From Arthrobacter_D sp015752045 (GTDB lineage Bacteria; Actinomycetota; Actinomycetes; Actinomycetales; Micrococcaceae): a stretch of 64,000 bases of DNA. The notes beneath the pieces were generated by a model. It had not been told where the DNA came from. It made no database searches and saw nothing but the letters and a program-made list of their open reading frames with translations. The DNA is taken from contig NZ_JADOUS010000010.1 of the NCBI RefSeq assembly GCF_015752045.1, forward strand, positions 62,001 through 126,000, in the 5' to 3' direction. This document shows, in pieces, positions 54,102-62,877 of the stretch. Positions within the stretch are counted from its first letter, which is position 1, and every line of letters begins with the position of its first letter. The translations under genes and the position numbers were made by a program.

Positions 54102-55148
54102 ATGACCTATCACCCTGCTGAGAACCGCTATGAGTCGATGCCGTACCGCCGGGTGGGGGCGAGCGGGCTGCAACTGCCCGCCGTGTCCCTCGGTCTCTGG
54201 CACAACTTCGGGGACGACAAGCCGTTCGGGACGCAGCGGGACATCCTGCGGCGGGCCTTCGACCTCGGCGTGACGCATTTCGATCTGGCGAACAACTACG
54301 GCCCTCCGTACGGGAGTGCCGAGACGAACTTCGGCCGGCACCTCAAGGACGACTTCCGGCCGTTCCGGGATGAGCTGGTGATCTCCACCAAGGCCGGATA
54401 CGACATGTGGCCGGGTCCGTACGGCAACTTCGGGTCACGCAAGTACCTGCTGGCGAGCCTGGACCAGTCGCTGGAGCGGATGGGCCTGGACTACGTGGAT
54501 ATCTTCTACAGCCACCGCCCGGATCCGGAGACCCCGCTGGAGGAGACGATGGGGGCCCTGGACACCGTGGTCCGGTCGGGGCGGGCCCTGTACGCCGGGA
54601 TCTCCTCGTACTCACCCGAGCGCACCCTGGAGGCCGCGGCGATCCTGAAGGACCTGGGGACGCCCCTGCTGATCCACCAGCCCTCGTACTCGATGCTGAA
54701 CCGGTGGACGGAGAACGGGTCCCCGAACCTCTTCGAGGCCCTCGAGCAGGTCGGGGCCGGATCGATCGCGTTCTCCCCGCTGGCGCAGGGCCTGCTGACC
54801 AGCAGGTACCTGGACGGGGTGCCCGAGGACTCCCGGGCCGCCGCGGGGAAGTCGTTGGATCAGGGGCAGCTCAGCAAGGAGAACCTCGACCGGATCCGGG
54901 GCCTGAACCGGATCGCCGAGGGTCGCGGGCAGAGCCTGGCGCAGCTGGCGATCGCATGGATCCTGCGGGACCAGTCCAAGGGCACCCCGGTGACCTCGGC
55001 ATTGATCGGGGCCTCCAGTGTCCGCCAGCTCGAGGACAGCCTGGCCGCGATCGAACGCCTGGACTTCACCGCCGAGGAACTGACCAGTATCGACGAGTTC
55101 GCCGTCGAGTCCGACATCAACCTCTGGGCCAACGCCCTCAAGGCCTGA
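54102..55148 (+). CDS. Aldo/keto reductase (YghZ/GpR-like)
   Basis: The protein has 348 residues. The tetrad is seen as Asp and Tyr in HFDLANNYGPPYG, Lys in VISTKAGYDMWPGPYG and His in IFYSHRPDPETP. The NADP-binding end ALIGASSVRQLEDSL is intact. The SRKYLLASLDQSLERMGLDY and EFAVESDINLWA segments resemble L-glyceraldehyde-3-phosphate reductases that detoxify methylglyoxal; I recall this rather than having tested it. GAAGGA and TACGAT both precede the ATG. The stop overlaps the GNAT start. Confidence 0.92.
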   Translation: MTYHPAENRYESMPYRRVGASGLQLPAVSLGLWHNFGDDKPFGTQRDILRRAFDLGVTHFDLANNYGPPYGSAETNFGRHLKDDFRPFRDELVISTKAGYDMWPGPYGNFGSRKYLLASLDQSLERMGLDYVDIFYSHRPDPETPLEETMGALDTVVRSGRALYAGISSYSPERTLEAAAILKDLGTPLLIHQPSYSMLNRWTENGSPNLFEALEQVGAGSIAFSPLAQGLLTSRYLDGVPEDSRAAAGKSLDQGQLSKENLDRIRGLNRIAEGRGQSLAQLAIAWILRDQSKGTPVTSALIGASSVRQLEDSLAAIERLDFTAEELTSIDEFAVESDINLWANALKA

Positions 55149-55657
55149 TGCTGCGGTTCCGGATGGCCGTCCCGGAGGACTGGCCGGCCATCTGGGACAT
55201 CCTGCAGCCGGTGGCCAGGGCCGGCGAGACCTACTGCTGGGACACCTCCATGGACGAGGCGGCGGGACGCCTCGAGTGGCTACCCGGCCCGGCCGGCACC
55301 GATCCCACGCTCGTCGTCCTCGTGGCCGTGGACACGGCGACCGGTCGCGTCGTGGGCACGGCGCAGCTGCATGCCAACAGGGGCGGCAACGGGGCGCACG
55401 TCGCGAACGCCTCCTTCCTGGTCGCGGCCGACGCCGGCGGCCGGGGGGTGGGCCGTGCCCTCGCCGGCCACGTGCTCGAGGAAGCGCGAGCGGCGGGCTA
55501 CACGGCGATGCAGTTCAACGCCGTCGTTCAGACGAACGAACGCGCCGTCGCACTCTGGGCCTCCCTGGGCTTCACGATCGTCGGCACCGTGCCGGGCGCG
55601 TTCCTCCATCCCGCGACCGGACCGACAGGCCTCCACATCATGCACCGTCCCCTGTAG
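55148..55657 (+). CDS. GNAT-family N-acetyltransferase
   Basis: The protein has 169 residues. The acetyl-CoA loop is GGRGVGRALAGHVLEEAR, followed by MQFNAVVQTNERAVALWASL and GFTIVGTVPGAF, the usual motif A and B order. The substrate is unknown. The ATG shares a base with the stop of the aldo/keto reductase (TGATG), so they are coupled. Confidence 0.9.
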   Translation: MLRFRMAVPEDWPAIWDILQPVARAGETYCWDTSMDEAAGRLEWLPGPAGTDPTLVVLVAVDTATGRVVGTAQLHANRGGNGAHVANASFLVAADAGGRGVGRALAGHVLEEARAAGYTAMQFNAVVQTNERAVALWASLGFTIVGTVPGAFLHPATGPTGLHIMHRPL

Positions 55658-55726
55658 GGGCCGGGGACGGGAACGCCACGATCCCCGAAGGGCGACGCCG
55701 GGCAGAGGGCCGGGACACAATGGGGC

Positions 55727-56527
55727 ATGACCAACGAATCAGCCATCCGTGACCCGCGCCTCGGTGCCTGGGCGACGCTCGGCGAGCCCCGCCTGACCAC
55801 CGAACTCGCGCGGTCGGGCGTGGGGTGGGTGGGCCTCGACGCACAGCACGGGCACTTCGACGACCGGTCGCTCAGGGACGCCCTCGGACGCCGACCCGCG
55901 GACTGCGCGCCCATGCTCGTCCGGGTCGCCGCCAACGACGCCGCACTGATCGGCCGGGCACTCGATGCCGGAGCCGACGGCGTCGTCGTTCCGCTCGTCG
56001 ACAGCGTCGCCGACGCGGCGGCAGCGGTGGCCGCCTGCCACTACCCGCCACAGGGCGCGCGCAGCTGGGGGCCCCTGCAGGGCGGCCGCGCGGTGCACAG
56101 CCCGGGTGCCGACCACGCACCCCGCGCCATACCGCTCTGTGCCGTCATGATCGAGACCGCGGCCGCGCTCGAGGCAGTCGAGGCGATCGCCGCGGTCCCG
56201 GGCGTGGACATGATCTTCGTCGGTCCGTTCGACCTGTCGCTCGCCCTCGGACTGGACATCGACGACCTGCTGTCCTCGACGGACCATGACGCACCGCTCA
56301 CGCGGATCGCCCGAGCCTGCACGCAGGCCGGTATCCGGTCCGGAGCCTACGCGGGCTCGTCCGAGCGGGCGGCGCTGCTGGCGGCGGCGGGCTTCGACTG
56401 GATCGCCGCCGCGACGGACACGGGCCTGCTGGCCCTCGGCGTCCAGGCCCTGCGCGAGCAGGTGCGGCCGGGCCTGCCGGATCAGTCCGACCAGGACGCC
56501 TTCAGTGCCGGGAACGCCTCCTCGTAG
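55727..56527 (+). CDS. HpcH/HpaI-family class II aldolase
   Basis: The protein has 266 residues. The catalytic His is in GLDAQHGHFDD. The phosphate/pyruvate-site Arg is in MLVRVAAND, and the metal ligands are in MIETAAALE (Glu) and IFVGPFDLSLALG (Asp). Family members cleave 2-keto-3-deoxy acids to pyruvate and an aldehyde; the actual substrate is unclear. The 3' end overlaps the convergent GH4 gene by 46 bases. Confidence 0.9.
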   Translation: MTNESAIRDPRLGAWATLGEPRLTTELARSGVGWVGLDAQHGHFDDRSLRDALGRRPADCAPMLVRVAANDAALIGRALDAGADGVVVPLVDSVADAAAAVAACHYPPQGARSWGPLQGGRAVHSPGADHAPRAIPLCAVMIETAAALEAVEAIAAVPGVDMIFVGPFDLSLALGLDIDDLLSSTDHDAPLTRIARACTQAGIRSGAYAGSSERAALLAAAGFDWIAAATDTGLLALGVQALREQVRPGLPDQSDQDAFSAGNASS

Positions 56528-57849
56528 CCTGCCAGTACGCGGGTGGCGGCATGGAAGGAATCCACCAGCGGATGCCCTGCGAAGGCGCGCAGGGCGGCAT
56601 CGCGGTCCCGCTCGACGGCGGCGCGGATCGTGTCCTGCTCGACGGCCTTCACCGCGGCCATGAGCCCCAGCTGGTGGGGTGTCAGCGGGGCCGCCGGCAG
56701 CGGGCGTGCGCCGTCGCCGTCCACGACGGCCGGCACCTCGACGACGGCATCCGCGGGCAGTGTCCCGAAGGTCGCGCCGTTGCGGACGTTGAGGATCAGC
56801 TCCGCGCGGCGTCCGGTGAGCAGTGCGCGCATCACCTGGAGGGCCACGCGCTCGTAACCGCCTCCGGCCAGGTCCGCCTCGTCGCGCTCTTCCTCCGCCG
56901 CCCGGGCTTCGGCCAGGTAGCCGGACTCCCGCTCGCGCCGGGCGGCTTCCCAGACCGCGAGCGGGTCCTCGGACGCGAGGAGCCGGGGGAAGAGGTCCGC
57001 CTGCTGGTCCCGGAGCGTCTCGCCGCGCGTCCTGTCGGCCGACCGGATGGAACGCAGGGCTTCACGGTGGAAGTAGTAGTAGAAGAGGTACTCGTTGGGC
57101 AGCGCGCCGAGGACCCGGAGGAGATCCGGACCGAACAGGCGTCCCTCCTCGAAGCTTGCAAGGCGCGGGCCGTCGGCGAGCAGCCCCGGGAGGCGGTCGG
57201 CGCCGCCGTCGCGCCCGCCGTCGTCGAGTCGGCGCAACCACCCGAGGTGGTTGAGCCCGACGTAGTCGACCCCGGTGAGGGATTCGCGCAGATCCACGCC
57301 CGCGGCGCGGGCCGCCCGAGTGACGAGGCCCGACGCCGAGTCGCAGATGCCGATCACCCTGCGGCCCAGGACCGCGGAGAGCGCCTCGGTGACCATGCCG
57401 GCGGGGTTGGTGAAGTTGATGAGCCAGGCCTCGGGTGCGAGATCGCGCATCAGCGTTGCCACGCGCATCATGTCGGGGATGGACCGGAGGGCGTAGGAGA
57501 TGCCGCCGGCACCCACGGTCTCCTGGCCGAGCAGCCCGGAGGCCAGGGCCACGCGTTCGTCGAGGATGCGTCCCTCCGCCCCGCCGCTGCGCACGGCGGC
57601 GAACACGAGGTCGGCGCCGGGCAGCGCGTCCTCCGGGCGGGCTGCCACGCGGACCGACGGTGCCGGCAGCGCGCCTGACGGCAGCGCCCCGAGCACCCGG
57701 GCGATGGCGTGGGCGCGGTCCGGCAGGCTGTCCACCAGGACGACGTCGGACACGAGTCCGGCGAACGGCGCCTGGGACAGCGCCCGGTACACCAGGGGCA
57801 CGCGGAACCCCCCGCCGCCCACGATGACGAGCGTGGCGCCGGTGCTCAT
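56482..57849 (-). CDS. 6-phospho-beta-glucosidase-like GH4 glycosidase
   Basis: The protein has 455 residues. GH4 enzymes use NAD+ and a metal in an oxidation-elimination mechanism. The NAD motif is VIVGGGGFRVPLVYRAL. The metal-site Cys and His are seen in IGICDSASGLVTRAAR and YVGLNHLGWLRRL, with INFTNPAGMVTEAL between. I chose ATG 57849, which overlaps the stop of the small membrane gene upstream. No PTS transporter is in the window, so the source of a phosphorylated substrate is not shown. Confidence 0.9.
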   Translation of the reverse strand: MSTGATLVIVGGGGFRVPLVYRALSQAPFAGLVSDVVLVDSLPDRAHAIARVLGALPSGALPAPSVRVAARPEDALPGADLVFAAVRSGGAEGRILDERVALASGLLGQETVGAGGISYALRSIPDMMRVATLMRDLAPEAWLINFTNPAGMVTEALSAVLGRRVIGICDSASGLVTRAARAAGVDLRESLTGVDYVGLNHLGWLRRLDDGGRDGGADRLPGLLADGPRLASFEEGRLFGPDLLRVLGALPNEYLFYYYFHREALRSIRSADRTRGETLRDQQADLFPRLLASEDPLAVWEAARRERESGYLAEARAAEEERDEADLAGGGYERVALQVMRALLTGRRAELILNVRNGATFGTLPADAVVEVPAVVDGDGARPLPAAPLTPHQLGLMAAVKAVEQDTIRAAVERDRDAALRAFAGHPLVDSFHAATRVLAGYEEAFPALKASWSD

Positions 57850-58088
57850 CGGCCGCCGCGGAACAGCGCCCCACGCAGCGCGTACACCTGCGCGCCCGCG
57901 AGGACCAGGGCGATGAGGACGCACACCGGGACCGGCACCGTCGTCGTATAGGCGAGGACGAAACCGAGCGAGACGGCGAAGACCACGGCCGCCACGCCCA
58001 CCATGATGCGGGCTCCCAGGGGCAGCAGCGGCGCGGCTCCCCGGGGATACCGGGGGGTGGGCGCGTCCTTGTCCCCGTCCGGGGTCAT
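57846..58088 (-). CDS. Small two-helix membrane protein of unknown function
   Basis: The protein has 80 residues. A charged N-terminus (MTPDGDKDAPTPRYPRG) is followed by two hydrophobic segments (about 22-46 and 49-70, e.g. IMVGVAAVVFAVSLGFVLAY). The C-terminus is basic. No family is recognised. It overlaps the GH4 start by 4 bases (ATGA), so it is translated with it. The ATG at 58088 is the simplest start; an upstream in-frame start would add 17 residues. Confidence 0.65.
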   Translation of the reverse strand: MTPDGDKDAPTPRYPRGAAPLLPLGARIMVGVAAVVFAVSLGFVLAYTTTVPVPVCVLIALVLAGAQVYALRGALFRGGR

Positions 58089-58197
58089 GGCATCCCTGTC
58101 ATGCCTCCAGCCTACGGAAGAGGCGCGGAACCTCGCCACTTCGGGTGATTCCCGAAGACAGGAACTCCTGCGGACCGCCGGCCCCTCATCGGACCAG

Positions 58198-58203
58198 TAA
58201 GGT
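58198..58203 (+). promoter_or_regulatory. Leaderless-type -10 for the PfkB gene
   Basis: TAAGGT ends 7 bases before the ATG at 58211. The same AAGGT could instead be read as a weak ribosome site. Confidence 0.4.
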
Positions 58204-58210
58204 GCCGTAC

Positions 58211-59347
58211 ATGGCCCAACCGCATCGCTTCGATCCCCTGGCCGCCACGCGGGGCCCGGACGGGCCCGAGTTCGACCTGCTGCTCACCGGCCAGGTGTTC
58301 TTCGACATCGTCTTCACGGGGCTGGAGCAGCTTCCGGCGCCCGGTACCGAGGTCTGGACCGACGGCATGGGCTCCGGCCCGGGAGGCATCGCGAACCAGG
58401 CGATCGCGGCGAGCCGCCTGGGCCTGCGCACCACGCTCGCCGCGGCGTTCGGCGACGACGGCTACGGACAGTTCAACTGGGACGTGCTGCAGGACCAGGA
58501 ACACGTGGACCTGTCCCGCTCGCGGGTCTTCGGGCAGTGGCACTCCCCGGTCACCGTCTCCCTCTCCGTGCATCAGGACCGGTCGATGGTGACGCACGGT
58601 CACGCCGCGCCGCTGAGCGCCACCGACCTCATCGGGGCGCCGCCGTCGTGCCGCGCCGCGGTGGTCGGCGTGGAGCAGGACATCGAACCGTGGGCGGCGA
58701 CCGCAGCGGCCCGCGGCACGAAACTCTTCGGTGACGTGGGGTGGGACCCGGACGGGGAGTGGGCGCCCGAGACCCTCGCCTCGCTCGACCACTTCTACTC
58801 GTTCATGCCGAACGCCGTCGAGGCCATGGCGTACACGCGCACGGACGATCCGTGGGCCGCACTGTACTCGCTGGCCGACCGCGTGCCCGTCGCCGTCGTC
58901 ACGGTCGGTCAGCACGGCGCGATCGCCATCGACTCGCTCACGGGCGAGGAGGAGTGGGTGCCCGCGCTCCCCGTGTCCGCCCACGACCCCACGGGGGCCG
59001 GCGACTGCTTCAGCGCCGCCTTCGTCATGGCCGACCTCGCAGGATTCCCGCTCGCCGACCGTCTGGGCTTCGCGAATCTGTGTGCCTCGCTGTCCGTGCA
59101 GCACGTCGGAGGCTCGCTGGCCGCACCCGGCTGGGGCGACATCGCGGACTGGTGGCACCAGGTCAGTGCGGGGCGCGACCCCGTGCAGAAGCAGTGGCGG
59201 CGCCGCTACGCCTTCCTGGAGGACCTCGTGTCCGATGTCCCGGGCCAGGCCTCGCGCAGGGCGACGGCCACGATCGCGCGACACTCCGACGCCTCGCCAT
59301 CGGTCCGACCCTGCGAGGGTGACAGGGGCGAGTCCGGCACCGGGTGA
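58211..59347 (+). CDS. PfkB-family carbohydrate kinase
   Basis: The protein has 378 residues. An N-terminal LLLTGQVFFDIVFTGLEQLP and GSGPGGIANQAIAASRLGL form the substrate side. The C-terminal HDPTGAGDCFSAAFVMADLA carries the catalytic Asp and anion hole. The family includes ribokinase, fructokinase and nucleoside kinases, and the substrate is not determined. It has about 60 residues beyond the usual 310. It is divergent from the GH4 unit, which suggests a shared sugar pathway (inference). Confidence 0.9.
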   Translation: MAQPHRFDPLAATRGPDGPEFDLLLTGQVFFDIVFTGLEQLPAPGTEVWTDGMGSGPGGIANQAIAASRLGLRTTLAAAFGDDGYGQFNWDVLQDQEHVDLSRSRVFGQWHSPVTVSLSVHQDRSMVTHGHAAPLSATDLIGAPPSCRAAVVGVEQDIEPWAATAAARGTKLFGDVGWDPDGEWAPETLASLDHFYSFMPNAVEAMAYTRTDDPWAALYSLADRVPVAVVTVGQHGAIAIDSLTGEEEWVPALPVSAHDPTGAGDCFSAAFVMADLAGFPLADRLGFANLCASLSVQHVGGSLAAPGWGDIADWWHQVSAGRDPVQKQWRRRYAFLEDLVSDVPGQASRRATATIARHSDASPSVRPCEGDRGESGTG

Positions 59348-59354
59348 CCGGACC

Positions 59355-60413
59355 TCAGACGCTCCCCGCCGTCACCAGGAGCGGCGCCGGTGCGGGAGGA
59401 ACCGCCTCCCCGGATCGTGTCGCGCGTGCCGCGAGCCAGATCGCGAGGCCGCCGATGATCGCACCGGCGGCGACGTCGACGACGTAGTGCCAGCCGAAAT
59501 AGACGGTGGCGAGGGCGGTCAGCAGCACGTAGGCCCAGAGGGCCGCCGTGACCACCCGCGGCAGGCGGAGCAGATGCGCCATGACTGCGGCCGTGAAGAC
59601 GACCGAGACGTGCAGGGAGGCGAAGGCCGCGATGCCGTGCACCGAGTGGGTGGCGTGGGGATCGGCCAGAACCCGCACCCGGTTCCGGTAGAGGGACTCC
59701 TGGAGAGCGGTGACGGCGGTGTCCGGCAGGTCCGCGAAGTGCTTCGGCTCGATGTAGATCGGTCCCAGGGAGGGCAGGGCGTAGTAGCTCAGCGCCCCGA
59801 GGATCCAGTTGAAGGACAGCGCGGTGACGTACCAGGCCCCGTGCGAGAGCTGGCGCGACCAGACGAGCGCCGCGGCCACGGACACCGGCACGAAGATGAG
59901 GTAGGACACATAGACGGCGGACAGGACGTGGGCGCTCGCCCCGGTGCCGAGGAGCTGCTGGAGCACGTCACCGGGCTGGTCGCCGCCCGCGAGCCAGCGG
60001 TCGCTCGCCTGCAGGAGCGGATCCGTCACGCGGTCGCGGACGAACGGCAGGAAGCTCTTCATGTTGCGGTACGAGACGTACGCCAGGTAGAAGGTCAGCA
60101 GGCCCACCGAGGTGGCGACCAGCCGCGGTACCGGCCAGCGCCGCCGGAGTTCGACGGCGGCCGCGCCCAGCACGTTTCCCCGGGCAGGCCGGCTGCGCAG
60201 CATGGACGGGATCATGTCGACGAGGATCAGGGCGGCCAGGAGCAGCGGCAGGCGGACGTAGCTCGGGCCGAGGAATCCACCGGGATCGCGCAGCGGCAGC
60301 CCGAAAGCCACGGCCACGAGGGCGGTGAGCACGGCGAAGGCAGCCGCCACCGCGAAGGAGATGCGGAAGAGTGTGTAGGGGGCAGGCCCCGTCATCGGGG
60401 GTGCGGACTTCAT
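59355..60413 (-). CDS. PAP2/Aur1-like membrane phosphatase or phosphotransferase
   Basis: The protein has 352 residues with about seven to eight hydrophobic segments. The PAP2-type motifs are ALPSLGPIYIEPKHF, FASLHVSVVFTAAV (catalytic His) and FGWHYVVDVAAGAIIGG (second His and Asp). This arrangement resembles the bacterial Aur1/inositolphosphotransferase branch, which acts on phospholipid-type substrates. I use the ATG at 60413; a TTG one codon upstream is open. TAGAAC lies 6 bases before the ATG. It converges with the PfkB gene, 7 bases apart. Confidence 0.85.
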   Translation of the reverse strand: MKSAPPMTGPAPYTLFRISFAVAAAFAVLTALVAVAFGLPLRDPGGFLGPSYVRLPLLLAALILVDMIPSMLRSRPARGNVLGAAAVELRRRWPVPRLVATSVGLLTFYLAYVSYRNMKSFLPFVRDRVTDPLLQASDRWLAGGDQPGDVLQQLLGTGASAHVLSAVYVSYLIFVPVSVAAALVWSRQLSHGAWYVTALSFNWILGALSYYALPSLGPIYIEPKHFADLPDTAVTALQESLYRNRVRVLADPHATHSVHGIAAFASLHVSVVFTAAVMAHLLRLPRVVTAALWAYVLLTALATVYFGWHYVVDVAAGAIIGGLAIWLAARATRSGEAVPPAPAPLLVTAGSV

Positions 60414-60495
60414 CAAACAGTTCTAATGCATTAAGGTGCCCTTCATTGAATCAGCCGTCCGTTCACCGATTGTTTGCTTTTCGGGGCGGGCCTCG

Positions 60496-61074
60496 TCAGC
60501 CCCGCCGCCCGGCGGCCTCTCCCAGCCACCGGGCGTACCGGGCCCACGGGTCCTCGACCCCCGCAGCGAGGTCGCGGACGTGCTCCTCGAGGTCCTGCGA
60601 CGCCGCGAACCATTCCGAGCGGCCGAGGCGTGAGGCGGCGAACTCCTGGTGGCGACGGTGCTCGACCAGCCGGTCCCCCTTCTCGAACGCCAGCACCTCG
60701 TCATGCCACAGGCGGGCGAGCCGCTGCCGCGGATTCGCCGTCGTCCCGATCTTGATGCGGTCCCCGAAGCGGAGGTAGTACACGATGTCCACGCGCGGCG
60801 GCGGCAGGCCGTCGTCGAGAACGTCCCCGACCCGCCACTCGCAGGCAGCGCACACCCAGCCGGAGGGATACCGGACGCCGAGGCGGGAGCCACAGGCGCG
60901 GCACGCGCCGGGCAGGACGTCGGTCACGCCGTACTCGGCGTCGACCCACTCGCCGATCAGCGCAGCGTGGGCGCGGCACACCGGGGCAGGAGCACCATCC
61001 ACGGCTCCGCCGCACGGCCGCCCGTCCTCCCGGCGGACCTCGCAGGTACGGTCGTCCCGCTCCGAATCGAACAT
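60496..61074 (-). CDS. Zinc-ribbon GIY-YIG/T5orf172-type protein
   Basis: The protein has 192 residues. Residues 11-36 (C11, C21, C33, H36) and 58-78 (CRACG..CAAC) look like two zinc sites. Residues 95-165 resemble the GIY-YIG-related T5orf172/MUG113 fold: VDIVYYLRFGDRIKIGTTAN, then NPRQRLARLWHDE, LVEHRRHQEF with a Glu, and SEWFAAS. Its activity is unknown; a nucleic-acid role is plausible. Start at ATG 61074 (GGAAAG upstream); an ATG eight codons earlier is also open. It is divergent from alr. Confidence 0.75.
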   Translation of the reverse strand: MFDSERDDRTCEVRREDGRPCGGAVDGAPAPVCRAHAALIGEWVDAEYGVTDVLPGACRACGSRLGVRYPSGWVCAACEWRVGDVLDDGLPPPRVDIVYYLRFGDRIKIGTTANPRQRLARLWHDEVLAFEKGDRLVEHRRHQEFAASRLGRSEWFAASQDLEEHVRDLAAGVEDPWARYARWLGEAAGRRG

Positions 61075-61159
61075 GTCTTCGATCTTTCCGGCCGGCATCG
61101 CCGGGCGCAAGCCCACCGCCCGTGCGCCATCCCGACGGCGGATACGCAGGCAGAACTGG

Positions 61160-61165
61160 CAGAAT
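61160..61165 (+). promoter_or_regulatory. Leaderless-type -10 for alr
   Basis: CAGAAT ends 7 bases before the GTG at 61173. The extended form GGCAGAAT also precedes coaA and the regulator leader ORF. Confidence 0.4.
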
Positions 61166-61172
61166 GGGCCGG

Positions 61173-62336
61173 GTGACTTTCCCCGAACGCGCCGCAGAGA
61201 TCGATCTCGATGCCCTGCGGCACAACATCCGCCACCTCCGCGACGTGGCGCACCCCGCCCGCGTGATGGCCGTCGTGAAGGCCGACGCCTACGGTCACGG
61301 AGCCCTCCCGGTGGCACGCGCCGCACTCGACGCGGGAGCGGCGTGGCTCGGCGTGGCCCACGTCAGCGAGGGCGTCGCGCTGAGGAAGGCGGGCATCGAG
61401 GCGCCCATCCTCGCGTGGCTGCACACCTCGGCCACCGACTTCACCGCCGGCGTGGAGCACGGACTGGACCTGGGGATCTCCGGCTGGGAACTGGAACACG
61501 TGGTCGCTGCCGCGCGCGAGCTCGAGCGTCCCGCCATCGTGCACCTGAAGATCGACACCGGGCTGGGCCGCAACGGCTGCCCGCCGGAGCAGTGGGAGGC
61601 ACTGCTCGGCCGCGCCGTCGCCTACCAGGAGGAGGGCCTCATCCGCGTGGTCGGGATCTTCTCCCACCTGGCCGTCGCCGACGAGCCCGCCCGCCCCGAG
61701 ACCGACCTGCAGGTCCAGGCGTTCCGCGACGCCGTCGCCGCCGCGGAGAACGCCGGGATCGACGTCGAGGTACGGCACCTCGCGAACACCCCGGCCACCT
61801 TCTCGCGCCCCGACTGCCATTTCGACCTCGTGCGCGTGGGCCTCGGCATCTACGGGCTCTCGCCCTTCGCCGACCAGGCGTCCGAGGACCTGGGGCTGCG
61901 GCCAGTCATGACCTTCAGCACGACGGTGGCGAACTGCAAGGAGGTGCCTGCGGGCCAGGGCGTCTCCTACGGGTACGCGTACCGGACCCGCCGGCCCACC
62001 ACGCTGGGGCTCATTCCCGTGGGCTACGGCGACGGGGTTCCCCGCATCGCCACCGGTGCCCCGGTCCAGGTGGGCGGGCGCGTGTACCCCGTGGTCGGGC
62101 GGATCGCGATGGACCAGCTCGTCATCGACTTCGGTGCCACCGGCCTGGTGGACACCCCGGCGAGCCCGCTGGGTGCGCGTGCCGTCCTGTTCGGCGGCCA
62201 GGGCTCGCCGCCCGTGGAGGACTGGGCCGCCGCCGCGCAGACCATCAACTACGAGGTGGTGACCCGCATCAGCGAGCGGGTGGAACGCGTCTACGTCGAA
62301 GCACCGGGCGAGGGCGGCGATGGCACCGGCTCCTGA
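61173..62336 (+). CDS. alr: Alanine racemase
   Basis: Alr (387 residues) makes D-alanine for peptidoglycan. It is a PLP enzyme with the lysine in VMAVVKADAYGHGALPV. The C-terminal domain has the catalytic tyrosine region GVSYGYAYRTRRPT and the segment PVVGRIAMDQLVIDFG. I chose GTG 61173; an ATG three codons upstream (61164) is the alternative. The 3' end overlaps tsaE by 17 bases. Confidence 0.95.
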   Translation: MTFPERAAEIDLDALRHNIRHLRDVAHPARVMAVVKADAYGHGALPVARAALDAGAAWLGVAHVSEGVALRKAGIEAPILAWLHTSATDFTAGVEHGLDLGISGWELEHVVAAARELERPAIVHLKIDTGLGRNGCPPEQWEALLGRAVAYQEEGLIRVVGIFSHLAVADEPARPETDLQVQAFRDAVAAAENAGIDVEVRHLANTPATFSRPDCHFDLVRVGLGIYGLSPFADQASEDLGLRPVMTFSTTVANCKEVPAGQGVSYGYAYRTRRPTTLGLIPVGYGDGVPRIATGAPVQVGGRVYPVVGRIAMDQLVIDFGATGLVDTPASPLGARAVLFGGQGSPPVEDWAAAAQTINYEVVTRISERVERVYVEAPGEGGDGTGS

Positions 62337-62868
62337 ATGGTCGGCGTCCTACGACGTCGGGTCGGCCACCGCACTGCAGGCGCTCGCAGCAGGTCTCGCG
62401 CAGCACCTGCGGGCGGGAGACCTGCTGGTCCTCTCGGGTGAACTGGGCGCGGGCAAGACCACGTTCACCCAGGGGCTCGGGCGCGGCCTCACCGTCGAGG
62501 ACCGCATCATCTCGCCGACCTTCGTGCTCGTGCGCCAGCACCGCTCCCGCGGCGGCCACCCGGGCCTCGTCCACGTGGACGCCTACCGGCTCGAGAGCGC
62601 GGCCGCCGTCGACGACCTCGACCTCGAGGCCACCCTCGACGCCAACGTCACGGTCATCGAGTGGGGTGCCGGGCGCGTGGAGCATCTGGCGGACAGCTGG
62701 CTCCGCGTGGACATCACCCGGCCGCTCGGCGGCACCGGTCCGGGTGGCTCCGGCGCCGGCTTCGTCACGGACTTCGACGACGACGGCCAGGACGAGGTGC
62801 GCACCGTCACGCTCTCGGGCGCCGGTCCGCGGTGGCGTGGAGGGCCGCCGGCGCTGTCCCTCGACTAG
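62320..62868 (+). CDS. tsaE: tRNA threonylcarbamoyladenosine biosynthesis protein TsaE
   Basis: TsaE (182 residues) is the ATPase that drives turnover of the TsaB-TsaD complex in t6A tRNA modification. The P-loop is GELGAGKTTFTQGLGRGL, followed by ISPTFVLVRQH and VHVDAYRLES, then TVIEWGAG. The C-terminal 50 residues are a Gly/Asp-rich extension. It overlaps alr and is followed at once by tsaB. Confidence 0.95.
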   Translation: MAPAPEWSASYDVGSATALQALAAGLAQHLRAGDLLVLSGELGAGKTTFTQGLGRGLTVEDRIISPTFVLVRQHRSRGGHPGLVHVDAYRLESAAAVDDLDLEATLDANVTVIEWGAGRVEHLADSWLRVDITRPLGGTGPGGSGAGFVTDFDDDGQDEVRTVTLSGAGPRWRGGPPALSLD

Positions 62869-62877
62869 GCTTATCGG

